A stretch of DNA of 64,000 nt from an uncultured Saprospiraceae bacterium (GTDB lineage: Bacteria; Bacteroidota; Bacteroidia; Chitinophagales; Saprospiraceae). Location: contig CALFWZ010000014.1 in NCBI GenBank assembly GCA_937928405.1, forward strand, positions 1 to 64,000. Direction: 5' to 3'. The position numbers and the translations under genes were made by a program. Under the pieces are notes generated by a model that saw only the letters and a list, made by a program, of their open reading frames with translations, was not told the DNA's origin and did no database searches. Positions 36,716 to 44,467 of the stretch are shown piece by piece. The first letter of the stretch is position 1; every line of letters starts with the position of its first letter.

Positions 36716-37087
36716 TCAGTTTTTATTGATCAGTTTTTTGTCCAGATTTCCTCTTTTCATTTTTACAATTTTTAGTTCTTCGGCGCTCAGTGCTTTTTGC
36801 AAATGGGTCACTCCAGCCTGCATATCAATTTCACCACAAGTAAAAATATCAACAGCGGCGTAAGCGTGTTCTGGCCAAGTATGAATAGTGAGGTGACTTT
36901 CCTGAATGACGACCACTCCTGATACTCCCAGTGGAGAAAAATGATGAAAGGTGCTGGTCACGATAGTCGCCCCCATTATCTCGGCGGTTTCTTTTAGAAT
37001 GCGCTCCATCGCTTTCGGATCAGACAAAAGCTGGGCATCGCAGTGATAACCTTCAATAAGCCAATGTTGTCCGAGAAAATTCGTCAT
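36716..37087 (-). CDS. speD: S-adenosylmethionine decarboxylase proenzyme
   Basis: Provides the aminopropyl donor for spermidine synthesis. The 123-residue bacterial-type proenzyme self-cleaves before the Ser in ESHLTIHTWPEH (E63-S64-H65 counting from the ATG), creating the pyruvoyl cofactor. FHHFSPLGVSGVVVI and YAAVDIFTCG are conserved. I use ATG 37087. A TTG 33 nt upstream would add 11 atypical residues. It follows the SpeE-like gene by about 51 nt on the same strand, so the two probably form an operon. Confidence 0.93.
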   Translation of the reverse strand: MTNFLGQHWLIEGYHCDAQLLSDPKAMERILKETAEIMGATIVTSTFHHFSPLGVSGVVVIQESHLTIHTWPEHAYAAVDIFTCGEIDMQAGVTHLQKALSAEELKIVKMKRGNLDKKLINKN

Positions 37088-37138
37088 ATTTATTAATGCT
37101 TTGCAAGCTTTAGACAGCAAAATGCTAGTAACTTTCCT

Positions 37139-38686
37139 TTAATTCTTTTTGTCTTTTCTCCATCGTTCCCAATCCGTTAAAAAATAATCAAGCAGCACGG
37201 GATGGTCTAGTCGATTAATTTTTAAGTTTTTTGGATGGTCAATATCTGGTTCAAAATAAAACATTCTTTCTACATTCTCACCGTTTAAATATTTTAGTGG
37301 AAGTTCAGATGCGAATTTTTGTGGCTCAATTGGGTGATTGGCTGCAATCAGAAAACCCCAGTCTCCAAAAGAGGGGACATAGGTATGGTAGGGATAGACG
37401 TCCGCAAAATCACTGGCTTTGAGCGATTCATAAATACACCAAAAAGCTCTACGGGTATGAAATGGTCCAGTTGCTTGTGTGGCAAAGATCCCGTAACGAC
37501 TTAACTTGTTTTGTGCCAATCTGAAAAAAGCGGTGCTGTATAACCGTGCGATAGCTTCGTTGGATGGGTCTGGTAGGTCTGCAATAATTACATCGTAAAT
37601 GTCGGTAGTGGTCCTGAGAAAAGCCATGGCATCTTCGGCAATCAAAGTTACTTTAGGGTGATGGAGGGCGTCGGCATTTACTTCCCGTAAAAATTTATTT
37701 TCTTTTCCTAGTCGAAATACTTCCGGATCTAAATCTACAATGGTAATGTTTTCTACTTCAGGGTCTTTTAAAATTTCACGGGCTAATAATCCTTCTCCAC
37801 CACCGAGTACCAGCACGGACTTTTTGAAAGGAGCGGCTTGCAACGGAATCATCGCTAGTGATTCATGGTAACGATATTCATCCAATGAAGAGAACTGAAT
37901 AATTCGATTGATGTAAAGCCGCAGGTCTTCTTTGTTTTTGGTAAGTACTAATTTTTGATAGGGTGTTTCTTTGCTATAAATAATTCTGGCCGTGTAGAAA
38001 TTATCCTCCCAATGCCCTAGCAAACGATCTGAAAAAACACCGACGAATACAAATCCGATTAGACAACCAATCATCGTCGGTTCCATCCATCGTTTTTTAT
38101 TGATTTGTAAACGGTTTGTGAAAAAGCGGTAAATACTTAATCCCAAGATAATATTAACCGCACCAAAAATAATGGAGGTTTTAAAGGTTCCGACAAAAGG
38201 TAGCAATAAAAAAGGGAAAAGGAGGGTAGCAAATAATGCCCCCACGTAATCTAAACTAAGGACATAGGCTAGGTTACTTTTGAGCGGATAATAAGTTTTT
38301 AATATTCTAACCAACAATGGAATTTCAAAACCGGTAAGTGCACCAATCATAAAGGTGATTCCTAACGTTAGAAACTGATAACTATCTACGGATAACTGAT
38401 CAAATCCATAATACAAAAGAGGAACACTCAAGCCGCCAATAATACCAAGTAATACTTCTATTTTTACAAACCAACCTAGTAGATCATCCGGTAAAAAACG
38501 CGTCAAATAAGAACCCAGTCCCATCGCAGCCATGTAAATACCAATGGTCAACGAAAACTGCTTAATACTATCACCTAAAAAATAGGAAGCAGTAGTACTA
38601 ATTAGTAATTCATAAATCAGCGAACATAGTCCAGCAATAAATACCGCCAGAAAAAAAGCCACCCGTTCTAACGGTCCCACCTTCAT
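37139..38686 (-). CDS. Membrane-anchored spermidine synthase-like protein
   Basis: A 515-residue two-part protein. Residues about 8-215 hold seven hydrophobic helices (FFLAVFIAGLCSLIYELLI first), and the C-terminal half is a SpeE domain. The nucleotide site VLVLGGGEG, acidic VDLDPEVF, and YDVIIADLPDPSNEA with the catalytic Asp pair are intact, so aminopropyl transfer seems possible. The soluble enzyme is about 280 residues, so the membrane half is an addition seen in a known subgroup. ATG 38686 is preferred over a TTG at 38710. It is co-directional with speD and divergent from the lipoprotein/ATP-grasp pair. Confidence 0.88.
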   Translation of the reverse strand: MKVGPLERVAFFLAVFIAGLCSLIYELLISTTASYFLGDSIKQFSLTIGIYMAAMGLGSYLTRFLPDDLLGWFVKIEVLLGIIGGLSVPLLYYGFDQLSVDSYQFLTLGITFMIGALTGFEIPLLVRILKTYYPLKSNLAYVLSLDYVGALFATLLFPFLLLPFVGTFKTSIIFGAVNIILGLSIYRFFTNRLQINKKRWMEPTMIGCLIGFVFVGVFSDRLLGHWEDNFYTARIIYSKETPYQKLVLTKNKEDLRLYINRIIQFSSLDEYRYHESLAMIPLQAAPFKKSVLVLGGGEGLLAREILKDPEVENITIVDLDPEVFRLGKENKFLREVNADALHHPKVTLIAEDAMAFLRTTTDIYDVIIADLPDPSNEAIARLYSTAFFRLAQNKLSRYGIFATQATGPFHTRRAFWCIYESLKASDFADVYPYHTYVPSFGDWGFLIAANHPIEPQKFASELPLKYLNGENVERMFYFEPDIDHPKNLKINRLDHPVLLDYFLTDWERWRKDKKN

Positions 38687-38749
38687 ATCCAAATTTTTAA
38701 CGAAAAACAAACAAAATACTCAGGAGTTGATTATCTTGGTCGCTGATTA

Positions 38750-38931
38750 AAGTGCATGCTCAAAATAATCAATAACCTATGACGGTTTCTTTTTTCTCTA
38801 CACTTCGTTAAAAAGTCTTCCCGCTAAGGCGGGACAGGCTGTGATAGCTACGGCTATCTCTACGTTTTTTGCCTTATCTAGAGAAAAAATCCCCTTAGTC
38901 ATAACTTATCATTATTTTTGATCAAGCACTT
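38750..38931. repeat. Dispersed quasi-palindromic element, copy 3 (inverted)
   Basis: Fills the divergent intergenic region. Arms AAGTGC (38750) and GCACTT (38926-38931) close it, and TTTTTTCTCTA (38790-38800) pairs with TAGAGAAAAAA (38879-38889). The apex on the minus strand reads AGGCAAAAAACGTAGA followed by a GATAGC/GCTATC hairpin (38843-38858), as in copy 1. A CCCGC/GCGGG hairpin lies at 38820-38833. The right arm includes the promoter-like TATTTTTG at 38913-38920. Confidence 0.85.
38913..38920 (+). promoter_or_regulatory. Candidate -7 element for the lipoprotein/ATP-grasp pair
   Basis: TATTTTTG matches TAnnTTTG. It lies within the right arm of the quasi-palindrome, about 50 nt before ATG 38972. 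Confidence 0.45.
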
Positions 38932-38971
38932 AAAGTTTTTTAATATAAAATTTCAAAGAAAACACAAAATT

Positions 38972-39502
38972 ATGAAATCATTAGCAATTAAATCGACTAT
39001 TCCTGCACTCCTACTCATCTTTTTAGCTTGTGGGTTGATTTTTACCAGCTGTGGTAGCGATACTGAGACGGTAGAAGTGGAAATTCCAACGGAAGGATTG
39101 ATTACGACTGTAAAAGAAGTAAGCACAGATTTATTTAAGATCGAAAACGAAGAGACCGTAGCTGATACAGCTGATAGCCGCATCATTGCTAACTATATGG
39201 ATGCCACCAGTGATACCTTTACTCTAGCAGAAGCTCGTCTGATGCAGGCCAACGGTTCAGGTCGTGACCAATCGGTGGTACGTTCGGCTGGAATGGGATA
39301 CTTTGGGTTTATCATGCTAGGACGTATGGGTGGAGTCGCTCCTCGTCCAGGTGCTTACACCAGTGCTGCGGCACATGGCAAAGCAAGTAGTGGTGCAGGT
39401 CAGCGAATGAAGAGCTCTGCTAACCGTGTTACTCGTACTCGACCATCTAGCGGAAAATCAGGCTATGGTTCTGGAAAATCTACTCGGTCTTATGGTGGAT
39501 AA
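38972..39502 (+). CDS. YgiB-like surface lipoprotein with Gly/Ser/Arg-rich tail
   Basis: A 176-residue lipoprotein. The signal ends in the lipobox FTSC (Cys about 27). The middle shows no domain that I recognise, and the last 50 residues are rich in Gly, Ser and Arg (RTRPSSGKSGYGSGKS). The stop overlaps the start of the ATP-grasp gene by 11 nt. The order lipoprotein then GspS-like ATP-grasp is that of E. coli ygiB-ygiC, where YgiB is also a lipoprotein with a Ser/Gly-rich tail. I infer a functional parallel. Sequence homology is not demonstrated. Confidence 0.7.
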   Translation: MKSLAIKSTIPALLLIFLACGLIFTSCGSDTETVEVEIPTEGLITTVKEVSTDLFKIENEETVADTADSRIIANYMDATSDTFTLAEARLMQANGSGRDQSVVRSAGMGYFGFIMLGRMGGVAPRPGAYTSAAAHGKASSGAGQRMKSSANRVTRTRPSSGKSGYGSGKSTRSYGG

Positions 39503-40679
39503 TCGCATCGTTTCGGTCCGTCCGCTCGATGTAGAAGTAATTAAAGATCTAGATCTAGAATGGCTTACTGTCGGAGAGAACGAGGAATATTTGTCTAATG
39601 AGTTTTTGCAGTTGACTTCTAAAGAGGTTGACGCACTCCGCGATGCCGCTGAAATAACTTACCGGATTCTACTAAAAGCGGCGGAACATGCCGTGGAACA
39701 GGGAGAATGGAAGTTGCTCGGAATTCCTCCTCACGCCATTGACTTAGTAAAATATTCCTTGGCCAACGAAATGGATACGCATTTGCTCGGTCGCTTTGAT
39801 TTTTCGGGTGGCCTAGACAATGTACCTATTAAGCTGTTGGAGATCAACGCAGATACCTGCTCTTTACTGGCGGAGACTGCCTATATCCAAGAGCAGCAAT
39901 GGAAACAAGACGAGGAAAAACTAGAAGGGAGTCCTTATAATCCAGTCATTGAAGAAATGATCGAACGGTTTCGGCGGATCATTAACCAGCATCCAGATCG
40001 AGATCCTACCCTATTGATTTCTACTTTGGGATACGAAGAAGATTGGATTAATGCGGACGTGGTAGCTGAGGCTGCTCGTGAAGCTGGGTTTGAAGAAGTC
40101 GAAACGGCTATTCTGGAGCGGGTTATTTTTTCACCAGAAGAAGGTATCTTTTTGGAGGAAGACGATGGTGCTTTTGTTCGTTATGACTTTTGGTATAAAT
40201 TTATTCCATGGGATTTTATTGCCTACGAAGAGCCCGATCTTTTTGATGATTTAGAACGATTAATTATTGATCGAAAAGTGGTCGTGCTTAATCCGGCTTA
40301 TACCATGTTATTGCAATCTAAAGCATTATTAAAATATGCTTATGATTTGTATCCTGATAATCCATACTTGCTAAAAACTACTTTTTCAGCAGCAGATTTT
40401 CCAGATCATAAATATGTGGCCAAGCCAATTTACGGTCGAATGGGAGAAAATATTTCTTTCTACGATGGTCAACCTGAACCAACGTATCAAACGGAAGGAG
40501 ACTATGATGATTTACCCGTGGTCTATCAAGAACTAGCGCCTTTTAATTTTGATTTAGAAGGACATCGCTATCAGCCCAGTATCTTTTGGACGGGTTTGCC
40601 GGCTGGTCTTTGCTTTCGCCGTCAGGATGATTTGGTGATTGATGATGATGCAGAATTTGTGGGGCACGTCGTTGGGTAG
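39492..40679 (+). CDS. Glutathionylspermidine synthase-like ATP-grasp ligase (YgiC type)
   Basis: A 395-residue carbon-nitrogen ligase. The N terminus (VRPLDVEVIKDLDLEW), LLGRFDFSGG, LLEINADTCSLLAETAYIQ and FVAKPIYGRMGENIS-like C-terminal segment match the GspS synthetase domain, which joins a peptide carboxylate to a polyamine amine. There is no amidase domain, and the length matches E. coli YgiC (about 386). ATG 39492 (MVDNRIVS) is favoured. A frame from 39426 would overlap the lipoprotein gene by 77 nt. The nearby speD and SpeE-like genes suggest spermidine as a substrate, which is inference. Confidence 0.88.
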   Translation: MVDNRIVSVRPLDVEVIKDLDLEWLTVGENEEYLSNEFLQLTSKEVDALRDAAEITYRILLKAAEHAVEQGEWKLLGIPPHAIDLVKYSLANEMDTHLLGRFDFSGGLDNVPIKLLEINADTCSLLAETAYIQEQQWKQDEEKLEGSPYNPVIEEMIERFRRIINQHPDRDPTLLISTLGYEEDWINADVVAEAAREAGFEEVETAILERVIFSPEEGIFLEEDDGAFVRYDFWYKFIPWDFIAYEEPDLFDDLERLIIDRKVVVLNPAYTMLLQSKALLKYAYDLYPDNPYLLKTTFSAADFPDHKYVAKPIYGRMGENISFYDGQPEPTYQTEGDYDDLPVVYQELAPFNFDLEGHRYQPSIFWTGLPAGLCFRRQDDLVIDDDAEFVGHVVG

Positions 40680-40703
40680 AACTTTTTTTCAAAAAAAAAC
40701 ATG

Positions 40704-40738
40704 TCCGCTAATTGGTTGTTTATCAACTGGTTAGCGGA
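40704..40738 (+). terminator. Intrinsic terminator after the ATP-grasp gene
   Basis: TCCGCTAA pairs with TTAGCGGA, with further inner GTTG/CAAC pairs, then a T6 run. Confidence 0.85.
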
Positions 40739-40771
40739 TTTTTTATTTGGAGACTAAAAAACGACCTTAAA

Positions 40772-40787
40772 CAATGTTGCAACATTG
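40772..40787. promoter_or_regulatory. Perfect 16-bp palindrome, probable MarR operator
   Basis: CAATGTTGCAACATTG is self-complementary over 16 bp and lies 24 nt before the marR-like ATG. The position and size are typical of an autoregulatory MarR site. Confidence 0.6.
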
Positions 40788-40811
40788 ATGTTTAACCATT
40801 AAATATGTATT

Positions 40812-41261
40812 ATGAAAATTGAAAAAGCCATAAAACAAACGCGCCCATTCAAGAGTGTCTATCATCGGGCTGCCGTCAATCTGGTATATACTAGTAATTG
40901 GCTAAACGAACAGCATCGTGTTTTTTTTAAAAAATTTGAATTGACGCGTAAGCAGTTCAATGTTTTACGAATTGTAAAAGGCGCAGACGAACCAATTTCT
41001 ACGGCGGCCATTCGAGAGCGATTACTTGATAAGATGTCAGACGCATCACGAGTAGTAGATCGATTGGAAAAAAAGCAATTGGTAAGTAAATATATTCGCC
41101 CATCAGACAAACGTTTGGTAGATATTGTATTGACTGAAAAAGGAAATGCTTTATTAGAAAAAATTGCAAAAAAAGATAATCAATTAGGAGATGTTTTAAA
41201 AAATCTCTCCGAGAAAGAAGCAACACAGCTAAGCAATTTATTGGATAAGATGCGAGGCTAA
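40812..41261 (+). CDS. MarR-family transcriptional regulator
   Basis: A 149-residue winged-helix dimer protein. ELTRKQFNVLRIVKG, AIRERLLDKMSDASRVVDRLEKKQLV and the wing KRLVDIVLTEKGNALL are standard MarR elements. There is no obvious redox Cys, so it does not look like OhrR. It is followed 33 nt later by the YceI gene, so the pair is probably one transcript. The upstream palindrome is the likely operator. The inducing signal is unknown. Confidence 0.92.
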   Translation: MKIEKAIKQTRPFKSVYHRAAVNLVYTSNWLNEQHRVFFKKFELTRKQFNVLRIVKGADEPISTAAIRERLLDKMSDASRVVDRLEKKQLVSKYIRPSDKRLVDIVLTEKGNALLEKIAKKDNQLGDVLKNLSEKEATQLSNLLDKMRG

Positions 41262-41294
41262 TTTTTTCACATAAAATTTTAACAAGTAATAATT

Positions 41295-41894
41295 ATGAAA
41301 TCCTTAAAATTAATGGGCTTATTGACCCTAACACTATTAATCGGTATGTCATTTACAGATGCTCCGGTTGTTAAATTACTAAAAGCAAATTTAGACAACA
41401 GTATTATCAATTGGAAAGGATACAAGGTAACTGGCTCGCATGAGGGAACTTTGAAATTAAAAGAAGGACAGTTAGCGTACACAGATGAGGTTTTATCTGG
41501 AGGATATTTTGTTGTTGATATGAATTCAATTAATTGTACAGATTTGGAGGCTGGAAAGGGTAAAGAAAAATTAGAAGGTCATCTAAAATCCGCTGATTTT
41601 TTTGGTACTGAAAAGCATCCAACAGCTCGTTTTGAAATAACAAAAGTTGTGAGTCGTGGAACTGCTGGTGATTATCGTGTATCTGGTAATTTGACCATCA
41701 AATCGTCTACACAACCGATTAAATTCAATGCAGTAGTAAAGAAAGATATGAAAGGAGCAACCGCAAATGCAGCCATCAAAATTGATCGTACTGACTTTGA
41801 TGTACGATATGGATCAGGCAGCTTTTTTGATAATTTAGGCGATAAAACGATTTACGATGAATTTGATTTAAACCTAACCTTGGTAGTAGAATAG
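41295..41894 (+). CDS. YceI-family lipid-binding periplasmic protein
   Basis: A 199-residue secreted protein with a signal peptide (about 1-22). YceI proteins form a lipocalin-like barrel that binds isoprenoid or fatty-acid chains. Matching segments are WKGYKVTGSHEGTLKL near the start, then LEGHLKSADFFGTEKHPTARFEI and VSGNLTIKSSTQPIKF. It is the second gene after marR, so it is likely induced by the signal MarR senses. The dispersed element copy 4 begins right after its stop. Confidence 0.93.
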   Translation: MKSLKLMGLLTLTLLIGMSFTDAPVVKLLKANLDNSIINWKGYKVTGSHEGTLKLKEGQLAYTDEVLSGGYFVVDMNSINCTDLEAGKGKEKLEGHLKSADFFGTEKHPTARFEITKVVSRGTAGDYRVSGNLTIKSSTQPIKFNAVVKKDMKGATANAAIKIDRTDFDVRYGSGSFFDNLGDKTIYDEFDLNLTLVVE

Positions 41895-41900
41895 GGTTTA

Positions 41901-42060
41901 GGGAATAGGAAAAATATAACCTACCCATTTTACTCGCTCTTTTTTCTTTATACTTCGTTGAAAATACTCGCCATAGCTGAGGCTATGTCTGCGTTTTTCG
42001 CCTTGTATAAAGAAAAAATAACTTCCTAAAATGTGGGTACCTTATTTATTTCCTACTCCC
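41901..42060. repeat. Dispersed quasi-palindromic element, copy 4 (inverted)
   Basis: Lies between yceI and galM. TTTTTTCTTTATAC (41940-41953) pairs perfectly with 42005-42018. GGGAATAGGAA (41901) and TACCCATTTTA further in pair imperfectly with the right arm. On the minus strand the apex reads AGGCGAAAAACGCAGA, then hairpin CATAGC/GCTATG (41972-41987), then GCGAGTATTTTCAAC, a variant of the copy 1 apex. The GC-rich second hairpin is absent. Confidence 0.85.
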
Positions 42061-42088
42061 TTAATTTTTTTTAGCAAAAAAGATGGAG

Positions 42089-42115
42089 AGCATTTACCCG
42101 TAAAGGGTAAATGCT
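42089..42115 (+). terminator. Intrinsic terminator before galM
   Basis: AGCATTTACCC pairs with GGGTAAATGCT (11 bp), loop GTAAA, then T5. It ends the marR-yceI transcript. Confidence 0.88.
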
Positions 42116-42129
42116 TTTTATATTACAGG

Positions 42130-42157
42130 CAGATTTAAAATCTGAACAATACTTTTG
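42130..42157 (+). promoter_or_regulatory. galM promoter with an adjoining palindrome
   Basis: TACTTTTG (42150-42157) is an exact -7 element, 17 nt before ATG 42175. CAGATTT-A-AAATCTG (42130-42144), a 7-1-7 palindrome, lies just upstream in the spacer, a good position for a repressor. Confidence 0.55.
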
Positions 42158-42174
42158 CTCTAAATCCACCATCG

Positions 42175-43227
42175 ATGCCTATTACAAAAAGAAAATTTGG
42201 TCACCTAAAGAATGGAGAAGTCGTCCATCTATTTACCTTGAAAAATAAAAAGGGCTTAACGGCAAAAATCATCAGCTACGGTGGAATCCTGACAGAACTC
42301 TGGACACCAGATAGAAATGGAAAATTAATCAATATCGTACTTGGCTATCAACGGCTAGAAAACTATCTAAAACACAGCCCCTATTTTGGTGCTGCCGTGG
42401 GTCGTTATGCCAACCGGATCGCCAAAGGCCGGTTTAAACTTGCCGGAAAAACCTATCGCCTCGCTACCAATAATCCACCAAATCATCTGCACGGTGGTCC
42501 TACTGGATTATCACAGCAAAATTGGCAAGCGGAGATTATTAAAAAAATTGAAGGCCCAGCCTTGGCTTTGACCTTTTTTAGTCCAGATGGAGCGGAAGGC
42601 TTTTCTGGTAATCTGACAACGACGGTTACTTATTGTCTGACCGATAACAATGAATTGAAAATTCAATACCATGCAGTTACGGATCAAACCACGGTCGTGA
42701 ATTTTACCCACCATTCTTATTTTAATTTGAGTGGAAAAGACAGCGTATTGGATCATGTTTTGACAATAAAAAGTGATCGGATTACACCGACAGACAAGGC
42801 CTTAATTCCGACAGGTGATTATTTACACGTTCATAATACACCGTTTGATTTTAGAAAACCGACACCGCTTGGTGCGCGAATTTTTGAACCACATCCACAA
42901 CTGAAAAACGCCGGAGGCTATGATCATAATTGGGTCCTCTCGGATTGGAATAATAAATTGCGTTCCGTAGCTTCTTTGCACGATCCAGCAAGCGGTCGAA
43001 TGATCAAGGTAGCTACAACGGAACCGGGATTACAAGTGTATACAGGAAATGGTTTGGGAGGAACACCGACGGATAAAAAAGGTGTGAAGTTGAAAAATTA
43101 TCATGGCGTCTGTTTAGAAACGCAGCATTTTCCGGATAGCCCGAATAAGTTGCATTTTCCATCTACGGTTTTAAAGCCTGGAGAAAATTTTAAGAGTGAA
43201 ACGGTTTATGGGTTTGAGGTGGCGTAA
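42175..43227 (+). CDS. galM: Aldose 1-epimerase (galactose mutarotase)
   Basis: Interconverts alpha and beta sugar anomers, supplying alpha-galactose to galactokinase. The 350 residues carry the GalM motifs YGGILTELW, GRYANRIAKGRF, the catalytic-region NHLHGGPTGL and NFTHHSYFNLSG, and C-terminal CLETQHFPDSPN with the proposed catalytic Glu. There is no signal peptide, so it is cytoplasmic. It has its own promoter and stands alone, 5.5 kb from galK. Confidence 0.95.
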   Translation: MPITKRKFGHLKNGEVVHLFTLKNKKGLTAKIISYGGILTELWTPDRNGKLINIVLGYQRLENYLKHSPYFGAAVGRYANRIAKGRFKLAGKTYRLATNNPPNHLHGGPTGLSQQNWQAEIIKKIEGPALALTFFSPDGAEGFSGNLTTTVTYCLTDNNELKIQYHAVTDQTTVVNFTHHSYFNLSGKDSVLDHVLTIKSDRITPTDKALIPTGDYLHVHNTPFDFRKPTPLGARIFEPHPQLKNAGGYDHNWVLSDWNNKLRSVASLHDPASGRMIKVATTEPGLQVYTGNGLGGTPTDKKGVKLKNYHGVCLETQHFPDSPNKLHFPSTVLKPGENFKSETVYGFEVA

Positions 43228-43280
43228 GTGATTTTGTTGGACTAGACTATTCATCATTTTTTTAATAAAAACGAGTTTTT

Positions 43281-43450
43281 GAATACCGAATATTGACCAG
43301 ATGAATATTGAATTATTGGATGAGGTGGTGACGCGATTTATTGATCAAAAGAAATCTATGACTGATAAAACAGGTCTAAAATTTAAATGTAATTGTCACG
43401 ACAGAGGGTAGAATCAATATTCGAAATTGGAAATTCAATATTGCTTATTC
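43281..43450. repeat. Long quasi-palindrome between galM and the EamA transporter gene
   Basis: Arms at 43281-43313 and 43411-43450 each contain two ATATTGA-type blocks, such as GAATA, AATATTGA and GAATATTGA, in inverted order. The inner GTGAC and GTCAC blocks also pair. The right arm ends on the stop codon of the minus-strand transporter gene. It lacks the shared apex of the four dispersed elements. A 36-codon frame inside it is not supported as a gene. Confidence 0.7.
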
Positions 43451-44364
43451 TAATGAGCTCCTTTCCCACGCCAGTTAATCGACACAACGCCTAAAATCAG
43501 CATACCCGCTGCGATTAAAGACTGCGAACTAATCCCTTCTTTATTCAAATAATACCCTAAAATAAGCGCTACTACTGGATTTATATAAGTCGAGGTGACA
43601 ATCTTGGTAGGAGAGACATTTTTCAATAAAAAATTAAAAGCAGTGAATGCCAAAATGGAACCAAAAATGATCAAATATCCCAACGACCAGAATGCGCGTG
43701 TACCAATTTGTTGGTAATCAAACAAAGGATATTCACCCAAGGCTAAACCCATAATCAACATCAAAATTCCGCCAAAGAACATTTGCAACGCGGCACTTTG
43801 TAATAAGGATTCGGGGAGATTGGCATCGGTCATCCAGATAGAAATATAGCCCCAAGCTAGGATGGCTGCAAAGATGGCTAGGATGCCCCACAACCAACTG
43901 GCATCATTGATAAATTCCGGTTGACCAACCAATAATCCCATTCCTAAAATTCCTAAAATAATTCCACCCCAAACATTAGCAGTCGGCTTTTCGCTTTTCA
44001 TTTTCCACATCATGAGCACCACGATGAGCGGCTCGAAGGCAACGACCAAGGCTGCGATTCCAGAGTCTACAAACTGTAAAGCCCAGACGACCAAACCATT
44101 GCCCATCGCAAATAAAAAGAGGCCCGCAAATGAGGCATTTTGAATTTGAGTACGGGTCGGAGATTTCTTTCCCGTTAGTATACAGTAACCATACAAAAGC
44201 ACTCCCGCCACCACAAAGCGCATCCCCGCCATGAGGAACGGAGGCATATCCGCAATCGCCCATTTATTGGCGAGATAGGTAGAACCCCAAACAAAGTAGA
44301 TGATGAAAAAAGCTAGGATAATTTTAATATCGGGCTTTGCTTTTTCTTGGTTTAGAATGGACAT
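43450..44364 (-). CDS. EamA/DMT-family transporter
   Basis: A 304-residue inner-membrane protein with ten hydrophobic helices in two EamA halves (about 12-145 and 155-290). FVWGSTYLANKWAI near the start and ITSTYINPVVALILGYYL-like segment near the end are typical of RhaT/YdcZ-like drug/metabolite transporters. Family members mainly export amino acids or other metabolites. The substrate is not predictable. It is monocistronic, with the TauE-type gene on the same strand upstream. Confidence 0.88.
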   Translation of the reverse strand: MSILNQEKAKPDIKIILAFFIIYFVWGSTYLANKWAIADMPPFLMAGMRFVVAGVLLYGYCILTGKKSPTRTQIQNASFAGLFLFAMGNGLVVWALQFVDSGIAALVVAFEPLIVVLMMWKMKSEKPTANVWGGIILGILGMGLLVGQPEFINDASWLWGILAIFAAILAWGYISIWMTDANLPESLLQSAALQMFFGGILMLIMGLALGEYPLFDYQQIGTRAFWSLGYLIIFGSILAFTAFNFLLKNVSPTKIVTSTYINPVVALILGYYLNKEGISSQSLIAAGMLILGVVSINWRGKGAH

Positions 44365-44467
44365 TTATGTTGTTGATTTGTTGAAATGTTGATTTGTTGA
44401 ATCGCTGGACTGATTGATGCAGTTGTATTTAAGTAAGTGTTAAAAAAATTCTAAATTAAGACTTAAC

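Noticed and set aside
43301-43411. 36-codon plus-strand frame between galM and the EamA gene
   Set aside because: It lies inside a long quasi-palindrome, and its start and end fall within the inverted arms. The sequence is explained by the palindrome.
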